A program made the position numbers and the translations under genes. Source: Candidatus Gastranaerophilales bacterium (GTDB lineage: Bacteria > Cyanobacteriota > Vampirovibrionia > Gastranaerophilales > Gastranaerophilaceae). From it: a stretch of 13,899 nucleotides of DNA. Of the stretch, positions 6,534 to 13,329 are shown in pieces. The stretch spans positions 1 to 13,899 of the forward strand of contig CANQAW010000021.1 in assembly GCA_947589525.1 (NCBI GenBank), given 5' to 3'. Under the pieces are notes generated by a model. That model ran no database searches, had not been told where the DNA came from, and saw only the letters and a list, made by a program, of their open reading frames with translations. Each line of letters starts with the position of its first letter. The first letter of the stretch is position 1.

Positions 6534-8167
6534 AATGAATCAAATCTGAATTTAACGATATCATCAATATATTTTGCTAAACTTTTGGACATATCTTCAC
6601 TTTTAATCTTATCTACGGTTTCAAAACAAGCTGTTCTGGTTTTCAAGAAATCCGATATGGCATCGTTTTGATACATTATATTCATTATTTCTTCTTCAAG
6701 TGCAAACAGTTCGTTTGAAGAAAATTTCTTGTTTGAATAAACCAGCTCGCGTACAATTTTATTATATATTAAATCGCTGATTTTGCGTGAAGTATAATCA
6801 TTTGGATTTTGGGAGGCTTTCTGAGCATAAACACTACCCAAAAGAACAAGGCAGGTGATTTGATAATTGGCATATTTTGTTGAAATGCCGTTTATATTAC
6901 TTTTCATAACGGAGGACATTATAAGCGATGCTTTTGATATTTCGCCATCGGCAATCTTTTGGATATCTAAAGATTGATTATCTCTTTTATCAGCTATATA
7001 ATAGCAAAGATTTTTGCTTATTCCGTTAACTCGGGTTATTTTTTCAATTTCATAAGATAATTTAGTTGATAAAACAGGCACTTTTGCAACGGGTTCATAT
7101 ATTAAACCTAATTCATTCAAGTATTTTTGCCTTTCCCAAGATTTTATCATTGCTTTTGAAAGTTGTTCTTTTGCCCAAGGATATTTTTTAAAGAAATCTT
7201 TTAAATCGGTTCTTATATGGGATTTTTCATCCAAAATTTCATCTATTTTAATATCTTGTGCATTTTTTGATAAAAATTTAGACATAGCTTTTCGAACACT
7301 TCTGCATTCTTGATAAGACCAAGCTCTTAGCATAACTTGCGAGAATATTTCTTTTTCCTGCGGAGTTTTTGAAAATTTTTTAAGCGTTTCTTCATCAAAC
7401 GAAGAAGCTTCTTTTGGGTGATTTTTATAATATTCGATTAAACCTTGGGATATTTTTTTCTTATGCTCCTGACTCAAAGGTGCTCTTTTAACGCATGTCA
7501 GGTTTGAAGTATGTTTTGCATTTTTACTTCTTTCAGACATAGCCAGAGTAAAACGTTCGTTATATTTTTCATCCGAAAACTTTAAATAATGACCGTAAGT
7601 TTTATCAACTTTTGGAATATTAAGTTTATTAAAAACATAATTAATATCTTTTAGCGCAAATTCATTTTTTAAATCATTTAAAGAAAATCCGTCGCCCCAG
7701 TACATTTGAAGCAGTTGAAGCGCCACATCCTTATCGGGGTCAAAATATTCAATTTTGCCTTTTTTAACATCATCCAAAAAAGAATTTTCCCTATATAAGA
7801 CTTTATCGTCAGAAATTACATTTTCAAATTCAGGAAAGAAAAACTTAACTTCTTCAAGACTATCCAATTGATTTAATACGCCGTATTTTTCTCTGTGAAT
7901 GTCAATTAATTTTTTATTTTGAGGATTAGATTTTTTAAGTTCCTCTAAAATCTTTTCTTCAATATCTGCCGGAAAACTTCCAAACTCTTTAATTTGCGAA
8001 TAAGTTTGAGACAAATTTAAACTTTTGCCTCCCAAAAAAGCAAGAGCATACATTCCTGAGACTTTTTTCAAGTTTAATTCGGGACGAGTACATTCAAAAT
8101 TATTATTTGAATTACTCTTTAAGTATGAACAGCGGGAAGTTGCCGGATTTATATAATTAATACGCAT
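6530..8167 (-). CDS. Protein of unknown function with HTH-like and NUMOD3-like segments
   Basis: A 545-residue soluble, lysine-rich protein whose family I do not recognise. The N-terminus (1-48, MRINYINPATSRCSYLKSNS then ALAFLGGKS) is Asn/Ser-rich and not a signal peptide. Residues about 145-190 contain LLQMYWGDGFSLNDLKNEF followed by VFNKLNIPKV, which reads as a helix-turn-helix (recognition-type pattern GFSLNDL...LNIPKV). Residues 230-247 (PLSQEHKKKISQGLIEYY) resemble the NUMOD3 DNA-binding helix of homing endonucleases. A helical motif is repeated: EIFSQVMLRAWSYQE (273-287) and EQLSKAMIKSWERQK (334-348). The C-terminal 190 residues are helical and contain no obvious catalytic motif. DNA binding is a reasonable inference; a catalytic role is not visible. 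The ATG has AAAGG six bases upstream. It lies 59 bases downstream of tyrS on the same strand and may be co-transcribed. Confidence 0.85.
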   Translation of the reverse strand: MRINYINPATSRCSYLKSNSNNNFECTRPELNLKKVSGMYALAFLGGKSLNLSQTYSQIKEFGSFPADIEEKILEELKKSNPQNKKLIDIHREKYGVLNQLDSLEEVKFFFPEFENVISDDKVLYRENSFLDDVKKGKIEYFDPDKDVALQLLQMYWGDGFSLNDLKNEFALKDINYVFNKLNIPKVDKTYGHYLKFSDEKYNERFTLAMSERSKNAKHTSNLTCVKRAPLSQEHKKKISQGLIEYYKNHPKEASSFDEETLKKFSKTPQEKEIFSQVMLRAWSYQECRSVRKAMSKFLSKNAQDIKIDEILDEKSHIRTDLKDFFKKYPWAKEQLSKAMIKSWERQKYLNELGLIYEPVAKVPVLSTKLSYEIEKITRVNGISKNLCYYIADKRDNQSLDIQKIADGEISKASLIMSSVMKSNINGISTKYANYQITCLVLLGSVYAQKASQNPNDYTSRKISDLIYNKIVRELVYSNKKFSSNELFALEEEIMNIMYQNDAISDFLKTRTACFETVDKIKSEDMSKSLAKYIDDIVKFRFDSF

Positions 8168-8226
8168 AAAAACCTTTCATTTTACTTTATACAAAAACAA
8201 AAGGTAAAAATAAATTGCTTATAAAA

Positions 8227-9438
8227 TTAAATAATCGCTCTGTGGAAGATTTTTTTGCCTTTTTTAATAACAAGACCCGATTTTAGCTCTTGTTTTGTAA
8301 TTTTTTTGTTAAAATCCGTTATTTTTTCATCATTAACGGATATTCCGCCCTGTTGTATTAATCTTTTTGCTTCCCCTTTGCTTTGGCACAGTTTAGTTTG
8401 AACCAAAACATCAAAAAGAAAAATCTCATCTCCTTCAAAATTTATTTTTGTTGAAGGCATATCAACATTATTTATTCCTTTTTCAAAAATTGCTTTTGCA
8501 CTGTTTTGAGCATTTTGAGCTTCGGCTTCGCCATGGACAAGTTTTGTTAATTCAAAAGCGAGGATTTCTTTTGCTTTATTTAACTCTTCGCTCTTGTAGT
8601 TTTCCATTTTTTCAATTTCATCCAACGGCAAGAAAGTAAGCATTCTGATACATTTTAAAACATCTGCGTCATCTATATTTCTCCAATATTGATAAAAATC
8701 ATATACGGAAGTTTTGTTTTTATCTAACCAGACAGCGCCCGATACGGTTTTTCCCATTTTTTTACCTTGAGAATTTAATAACAGATTAATTGTCATAGAA
8801 TGCGCGTCTCTGCCTGTTTTTTTGCGGATTAAATCAGTACCTGCCAGCATATTAGACCACTGGTCATCTCCTCCGAACTGCAAGTTACAGTTATAGTTTT
8901 CATTTAAGTAATAAAAATCATAAGCCTGCATTATCATATAGTTAAACTCAAGAAAACTTAAACCTCTTTCCATCCTTTGCTGATAGCATTGCGCTCTTAA
9001 CATATTATTAACGGAAAAACAAGCGCCCACATCTCGCAATAATTCTATGTAATTTAATTTTAACAACCAATCGGCATTATTTACCATAACTGCCTTATCT
9101 TCGCCAAATTCAATAAAACGCTCCATTTGTTTTTTAAAGCACATGGAGTTATAATCAATAGTTTCTTTGCTCATCATAGAGCGCATATCGGTTCTTCCCG
9201 AAGGGTCTCCGACATGTGCCGTTCCGCCTCCGATTAAAACAATGGGTTTGTTCCCTGCCATCTGAAGTCTTTTCATAAGGCAAAGAGCCATAAAGTGACC
9301 GACATGTAAAGAATCGGCAGTCGGGTCAAAACCTATGTAGAATTTTGCCTGACCTGCGTTTATAAGAGTTTTGATTTCTTGCTCGTTTGTAACCTGAGCA
9401 ATTAATTGTCTTTGTTTTAATTCTTCAAAAATTTCCAT
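8227..9438 (-). CDS. tyrS: Tyrosyl-tRNA synthetase
   Basis: A class Ic aminoacyl-tRNA synthetase charging tRNA-Tyr with tyrosine in the cytoplasm, working as a dimer. The 403-residue length fits bacterial TyrRS. Motifs: YIGFDPTADSLHVGH (34-48), where HVGH is the HIGH motif; GGGTAHVGDPSGR (70-82); the tyrosine pocket YMIMQAYDF (167-175) and QFGGDDQWSN (187-196); GKKMGKT (225-231) as the KMSKS loop; and WLDKNKTSVYDFYQYWRN after it. The C-terminal S4 RNA-binding domain is LCQSKGEAKRLIQQGGISVN. The start is placed at base 9438 rather than an in-frame ATG at 9474, because GGAAAGG lies immediately upstream and the extra residues lie within the preceding reading frame. It begins one base after the activase stop codon, so its translation is probably coupled to that frame. 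Confidence 0.97.
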   Translation of the reverse strand: MEIFEELKQRQLIAQVTNEQEIKTLINAGQAKFYIGFDPTADSLHVGHFMALCLMKRLQMAGNKPIVLIGGGTAHVGDPSGRTDMRSMMSKETIDYNSMCFKKQMERFIEFGEDKAVMVNNADWLLKLNYIELLRDVGACFSVNNMLRAQCYQQRMERGLSFLEFNYMIMQAYDFYYLNENYNCNLQFGGDDQWSNMLAGTDLIRKKTGRDAHSMTINLLLNSQGKKMGKTVSGAVWLDKNKTSVYDFYQYWRNIDDADVLKCIRMLTFLPLDEIEKMENYKSEELNKAKEILAFELTKLVHGEAEAQNAQNSAKAIFEKGINNVDMPSTKINFEGDEIFLFDVLVQTKLCQSKGEAKRLIQQGGISVNDEKITDFNKKITKQELKSGLVIKKGKKIFHRAII

Positions 9439-9439
9439 T

Positions 9440-10150
9440 TTAAACCTTTCCGCACGTACCGCCCCAACGGGCAATAATGTTGCCTTTAATATCGGATATT
9501 TTCTTAATTTCTTCCCTTGATTGTATTTCTTTGCCCTCTAAAATTGTTATAACTTCGCAGTTATTTGAACAACCTGAGCACTGGCAGGTAACGGAGTGGA
9601 AATCCAAATCTTTTATTTTCCATCCTTTGAATTTTGTTTTCTCGCCCGTGTATTGGTGATGTTCAAGGGCAAGCATTGCGGCTCCTATTGCGCCCATTGT
9701 CTGGTGATTGTCGGGTACAATAATTTCACAGCCCAGTTCTTCTTCAAACGCTTTAACCATCCCTTTATTTGTTGCAACTCCGCCTTGAAATGAAATTTTA
9801 GGAAGTAAATCCTTTCCGAGCGCAAGGTTTGCAAGATAATTTCGCACCAGTGCTCTGCACAAACCGTATAAAAGGTCTTCAACGGCATAACCCAGTTGTT
9901 GTTTATGAATTAAATCGGATTCCGCAAAAACTCCGCATCTTCCGGCAATTGTAGCAGGAGACTTGGATTGAAGAGCAATATCTCCAAAATCTTTAATATC
10001 TACACTTAATCTTTGTGCTTGGTGGTCTAAAAAGCTTCCCGTACCTGCCGCACAAACCGTATTCATTGCAAAATCCGTAACAATTCCGTCTCTTAAAATT
10101 ATAATTTTTGAATCCTGCCCTCCGATTTCAAGTATCGTTTGAACATCAGG
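9440..10150 (-). pseudogene. Acyl-CoA dehydratase activase (BadF/BadG/HgdC family), C-terminal fragment of a broken gene
   Basis: This frame resumes at PDVQTILEIGGQDSKIII and continues to the natural C-terminus. It carries most of the ASKHA ATPase core: GGQDSK; NTVCAAGTGSFLD, with the first Cys of the subunit-bridging 4Fe-4S cluster; GRCGVFAESD with the second; the GGVATNKG nucleotide loop; and MGAIGAAMLA. A cysteine-rich tail (CQCSGCSNNCE, then ARWGGTCGKV) is usual for the roughly 320-residue stand-alone members, so the gene is not cut at this end. Activases use ATP hydrolysis to inject an electron into a 2-hydroxyacyl-CoA dehydratase or related enzyme; no such dehydratase gene is in the window. 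The first ATG in frame is at 10066 (MNTVCAAG), which lacks a ribosome binding site and would omit the first half of the nucleotide site. A split functional protein is unlikely. Confidence 0.8.
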
Positions 10151-10424
10151 CTACGGCATGAGCGGTAATTTCATTTTTTATAACATCCGCACCAATGAGC
10201 GCCCCTGCCAAATTTCTTCCGGAACCTGTCGTTCCTGCCGAACATATTTCATATTCGGCACCGTTTGATTGAGCTAATAAATTATCCATGCACTTTTGAA
10301 CCGCAATAACCGGCTGACCTGCAGTGCGGGTCATATAACTGTCTACATAGCTTCCCTTTTCGTCGATTAGAGCAATTTTTGTAGTAACCGAACCGACATC
10401 AATTCCTAAATATACTTTCATCAT
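10146..10424 (-). pseudogene. Acyl-CoA dehydratase activase, N-terminal fragment of a broken gene
   Basis: Ninety-two residues opening with MMKVYLGIDVGSVTTK, the phosphate-1 loop of ASKHA ATPases, followed by the family's TTGSGRNL and GADVIKNEITAHAVA. It then hits TGA at 10146-10148. Family members continue with about five residues (of the kind ALHYV) and then P-D-V; that PDV is present but shifted by one frame. About 17 bases therefore appear to be missing at about 10149-10151. Both fragments otherwise look well conserved, so the lesion is recent or is an assembly or consensus error. The gene starts ATGATG with no ribosome binding site and a TAGAAT (plus 10434-10439) just upstream, suggesting a leaderless transcript. 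Confidence 0.8.
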
Positions 10425-10473
10425 AATACTTTTATTCTATTACAAAAAAAGAAAATGTGGTAAAATAGTTTCA
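10425..10473. promoter_or_regulatory. Interlocked divergent promoters of the activase and CinA-type genes
   Basis: Plus strand: an extended -10, TGG-TAAAAT (10458-10466), with ATTACA (10439-10444) at 16-base spacing as a weak -35. Transcription would begin at about 10473, the base before the ATG. Minus strand: TAGAAT (plus 10434-10439) with TTACCA (plus 10458-10463) at 18-base spacing; the start would be near 10427, 3-6 bases before the start codon. The -35 of each promoter overlaps the -10 of the other. Assigned by eye. Confidence 0.5.
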
Positions 10474-10962
10474 ATGCAAAAGATTAAAACTTTAAAAGAA
10501 ATTAAAAAAATTTTATGTGAGAAAAATCTCTCGCTTACAAGTGCGGAAAGCTGTACCGGAGGATTGGTCAGCTCTTATTTAACGGATATTGCGGGCTCAA
10601 GCAAATATATTTTTCAAAATTTCGTTACTTATTCAAACGAAGCTAAAAATAAATTTTTAAAAGTCAAAAAAGAAACTCTTGATAAATACGGTGCGGTATC
10701 CGAGCAAACCGCAGTCGAAATGGCAGAAGGGCTCTTTCAATACGGCGATATTTCCATTGCAACAACGGGAATACTTGGTCCTGACGGAGGAAGCGCAGAA
10801 AAACCAATCGGTTTATGTTATATAGGATTAGGCTGTAAAAAAACAAACAAGATAAAAACCGTAAAATATATTTCAAAAATTCAAAACAACAGAGTAAAAA
10901 TCAAAGAAGATATTGCCAAAAGAGCGCTTCTTGAGCTTTTGAAATTTCTTAAATCCGTTTGA
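10474..10962 (+). CDS. CinA C-terminal domain protein, nicotinamide-nucleotide amidohydrolase (PncC type)
   Basis: A 162-residue cytoplasmic enzyme of the CinA C-terminal family, whose characterised members deamidate nicotinamide mononucleotide to nicotinic acid mononucleotide in NAD salvage. The catalytic region TSAESCTGGLVSSYLTDIAG (22-41) contains the SAESCTGG signature, and the second half of the site is TGILGPDGGSAEKPIGLCYIG. The common form TGIAGPGGG is altered to TGILGPDGG, a mild change. Length matches the stand-alone PncC form; the N-terminal MoaB-like COG1058 domain of full CinA is absent. No ribosome binding site precedes the ATG, and the -10 hexamer ends seven bases before it, so a leaderless mRNA is likely. 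It is followed after 26 bases by the CpaE-like gene and probably leads that operon. Functional assignment beyond the family is inference. Confidence 0.93.
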   Translation: MQKIKTLKEIKKILCEKNLSLTSAESCTGGLVSSYLTDIAGSSKYIFQNFVTYSNEAKNKFLKVKKETLDKYGAVSEQTAVEMAEGLFQYGDISIATTGILGPDGGSAEKPIGLCYIGLGCKKTNKIKTVKYISKIQNNRVKIKEDIAKRALLELLKFLKSV

Positions 10963-10988
10963 TAACTTTAAAAAGGCAGGTTTAAACT

Positions 10989-12122
10989 ATGATAAAGGCG
11001 GTTCTAATCGGAAAAAAACGCTCTGATACGGAAAATATATTAAATTATTTTCAAAATTCAACTTACATTAATTTTATCGGCGCTTTTGATAATTTTGAGG
11101 AAATAAGTTTTGATGTTGATTTAATTATTTTTGATATTAACAAAGAAAACAAAGAATATATAATTAACGAAATTAAAAACATTAAACCAGAAATTAAGCT
11201 TATAGCCATATCGGATGAGTTTGACAATTCTTTAATAAATGATACAAAAAAATATGTATGCGATTTTTTGTTTATGCCGATTATTCCGGCTATTTTAGAG
11301 GCTTCAATTAAAAAAATCGATTTTAATAAAACAAAAGAAAAAAATACAATTGAAAAAGCGAAAATTATAGGTTTTTATTCCCTGACAAACGGGATAGGAA
11401 AAACATCCTGCGCAATAAATATCGCTTTTGAATTGTCGAAAAATAAAAATGTTTGTTTGCTTGATTTTAATTCTAATTCTCCCGATTGCAGTTTGTATCT
11501 CGGGCTAAAACAACAATCGGATATAGAGGGTCTGACGGAGCAAATTCAAAAATCAGACAAAGAAACAGCTCTTTCATTAATTGAAAAATATAATTCCCTG
11601 TATGTACTCAGCGCAAGAAAAAGTAACGCTGTTGAGCGCAAATACAACGAAGTAAAAATAATCAAATTTTTAGAAAATATTTTTGACTATATCTTAATAG
11701 ACACATATTGCAATATTGATAAAAATAATCTTTCAATTTTAAGCGCATGCGATTTGATTATGTATATTTCGATTTTAAGCAAAAACGCAGTTGAACAAAC
11801 CAATCAAGCACTGGAAATGTTTTCAAAAATTGGTTATAATCAGAATAAAATTAAAATAATTTTAAATCGTTACATTGAAAATTCCGAAGTTGAGCAAAAA
11901 GAGGTTAATGGTGAAATTTTTGCAACAATCCCGAATAATTTTTTAGCTTTATCGGATGCAATTAATCGTAAAAGTCCGCTTGATATAACCAACCCGCAAT
12001 CTAAAATTGCAAAAGCATACAAAGAGATTGCGCAAAAAATTGACAAAACCGACATTCAAAAAGAAAATTTCTTAACTTACAGCAATGGAATATTCGATAT
12101 AATTCGGCAAAGAGGAGAATAA
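10989..12122 (+). CDS. CpaE/TadZ-like protein: pseudo-receiver plus MinD/ParA-type ATPase domain
   Basis: A 377-residue protein with the CpaE/TadZ layout; these proteins localise Tad-type pilus assembly. Residues 1-110 form a response-regulator-like domain: LIIFDI places Asp49 at the phosphoacceptor position, but the conserved Lys-Pro near the end is Met-Pro (FMPIIP), suggesting a non-phosphorylated receiver. Residues 124-360 are a P-loop ATPase: Walker A TNGIGKTS (133-140), Walker A' CLLDFNSNSPD (156-166) and Walker B YILIDT (234-239). The usual deviant Walker A starts with a signature lysine (KGGxGKT); here that position is Thr133, while the P-loop lysine Lys138 remains. Dimer-dependent hydrolysis by the signature lysine is therefore doubtful. 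The ribosome binding region is AAGGCAGG before the ATG. The stop is one base before the TTG start of the CpaF-like gene, so the two are translated together. A general ParA-like partitioning protein is a weaker alternative. Confidence 0.85.
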   Translation: MIKAVLIGKKRSDTENILNYFQNSTYINFIGAFDNFEEISFDVDLIIFDINKENKEYIINEIKNIKPEIKLIAISDEFDNSLINDTKKYVCDFLFMPIIPAILEASIKKIDFNKTKEKNTIEKAKIIGFYSLTNGIGKTSCAINIAFELSKNKNVCLLDFNSNSPDCSLYLGLKQQSDIEGLTEQIQKSDKETALSLIEKYNSLYVLSARKSNAVERKYNEVKIIKFLENIFDYILIDTYCNIDKNNLSILSACDLIMYISILSKNAVEQTNQALEMFSKIGYNQNKIKIILNRYIENSEVEQKEVNGEIFATIPNNFLALSDAINRKSPLDITNPQSKIAKAYKEIAQKIDKTDIQKENFLTYSNGIFDIIRQRGE

Positions 12123-12123
12123 A

Positions 12124-13329
12124 TTGTCACTAATAGATAGATTTAACAAAAAAACTCAACAGCACAGCCCAAACATAGAACAAATAAAAGAATTGGTTTC
12201 ACAGCCAAATTACTATAATTCGGACGAAGAAGCTCTTAACGCTAACACTCTCGGAACAATTGACAACATTTTGGCTGACGACGAAATAAATACCATATTT
12301 GTAAACGGCGCCAGAAATATTTATATAGAAAAAAGAGGAAAAGTTGTTAAATCCCGCTCAAGCTTTCGAGATGACATCCAGCTTGAAAATATAATCAACA
12401 AGTATCTTAATCATTGCACTTTAGATATCGAAAATCAGCAATATTTTGAAATTAATCACGACAAAGGCATTAATCTTTTAATCACAATTCCTCCTTTGAG
12501 CAAAAAAATTACTATCAGCGTAAAATATTACAATGATAAATTTGCGGATATTAAAATTTTGCGGGAAAATCAGGTTGTTTCAAAAGAAATAGCGCTAATA
12601 CTTTCCACCTTGGTTTCAATAAATGTAAATATTTTAATAACGGGCGCTAAAAAAACTCTAAAAACCACCATTTTAAGCGCTATGTCAAAAACTCTCAGCG
12701 ACATTCAAAGAGGGGTCTTAATTGATTATTTAAATGAAATAGATGTTGAAAAAAATCTGTGTGCTTATTTTGATTTTTCGATTTTAAAAAATGAAGAAAA
12801 AGAAAAACATCTTTTAGAACAATTGTCCTATACAAAACCGAATAAAATTTTTATTAATTCTCCAAAAGATTATATTTTAGAGGATATTTTCCGCCTTGCC
12901 TCAAAAACAAAGGGAATAATAACAACTCTTGATGCAAAAAACTTTGAACAGGCAAAAGAAACAATAAAAGATATTAACAGTTTTGATATTATAATAGAAT
13001 GCGAAAAAGCCGAAAATGAAACAGGAAAAATTGCTTCAATTTCTCAAATAACAAACGGCATTAAAGAAGAAATATTCGCATTAAACCAAGAAAGAGAGCT
13101 TGTTTCAACGGGACTTATTCCGAGATTTTTTGAAAAAATAAAAGATGTAAACATAAATCAAAATATATTTGATAAAGAATATATTCACACATATCAAAGA
13201 ATTCCGCTTCCGGATACAAATACGGCAATCGAAGAAGAACCCGCCAAAAAAATTAATCCCGAAGTGTTAAAAAAATTCAAAAAAGATTTTCCTGCGGAAG
13301 AAATTGAATTAATGCAAGATAATGAATAA
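12124..13329 (+). CDS. CpaF/TadA-like secretion ATPase homologue with degenerate catalytic motifs
   Basis: A 401-residue protein aligning with CpaF/TadA-type ATPases of the type II/IV secretion superfamily, which power pilus assembly from the cytoplasmic face. N-terminal domain similarity: GTIDNILADDEINTIFVNGA (44-63) and IYIEKRGKV. The P-loop is GAKKTLKTT (174-182): the glycine before the lysine is Leu179. The Asp-box region reads RGVLIDYLNEID (196-207). The Walker B block, usually GEVRGxE, is INSPKD (244-249), without the catalytic Glu or Arg. The His box, usually TxHAN, is TLDAK (268-272), without His. The C-terminal block IASISQITNGI is retained. It is thus probably a non-hydrolysing homologue. 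The start is TTG at 12124: AGGAG lies six bases upstream, and no ATG occurs in frame before residue 187. It sits between the CpaE-like gene (one-base gap) and ribD (overlap). No Tad platform genes follow. Confidence 0.8.
   Translation: MSLIDRFNKKTQQHSPNIEQIKELVSQPNYYNSDEEALNANTLGTIDNILADDEINTIFVNGARNIYIEKRGKVVKSRSSFRDDIQLENIINKYLNHCTLDIENQQYFEINHDKGINLLITIPPLSKKITISVKYYNDKFADIKILRENQVVSKEIALILSTLVSINVNILITGAKKTLKTTILSAMSKTLSDIQRGVLIDYLNEIDVEKNLCAYFDFSILKNEEKEKHLLEQLSYTKPNKIFINSPKDYILEDIFRLASKTKGIITTLDAKNFEQAKETIKDINSFDIIIECEKAENETGKIASISQITNGIKEEIFALNQERELVSTGLIPRFFEKIKDVNINQNIFDKEYIHTYQRIPLPDTNTAIEEEPAKKINPEVLKKFKKDFPAEEIELMQDNE

Noticed and set aside
8168..8226. Possible terminator or strong promoter between tyrS and the 545-residue protein gene
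   Set aside because: No stem longer than a few base pairs is present, and -10/-35-like hexamers (TATAAA, TTTACC-18-TAAAAT) are either badly spaced or would start transcription inside the ribosome binding site.
9440..10424. Programmed ribosomal frameshift joining the two activase fragments
   Set aside because: There is no slippery heptamer at the junction, and residues are missing as well as the frame being changed, so a deletion or sequence error fits better.
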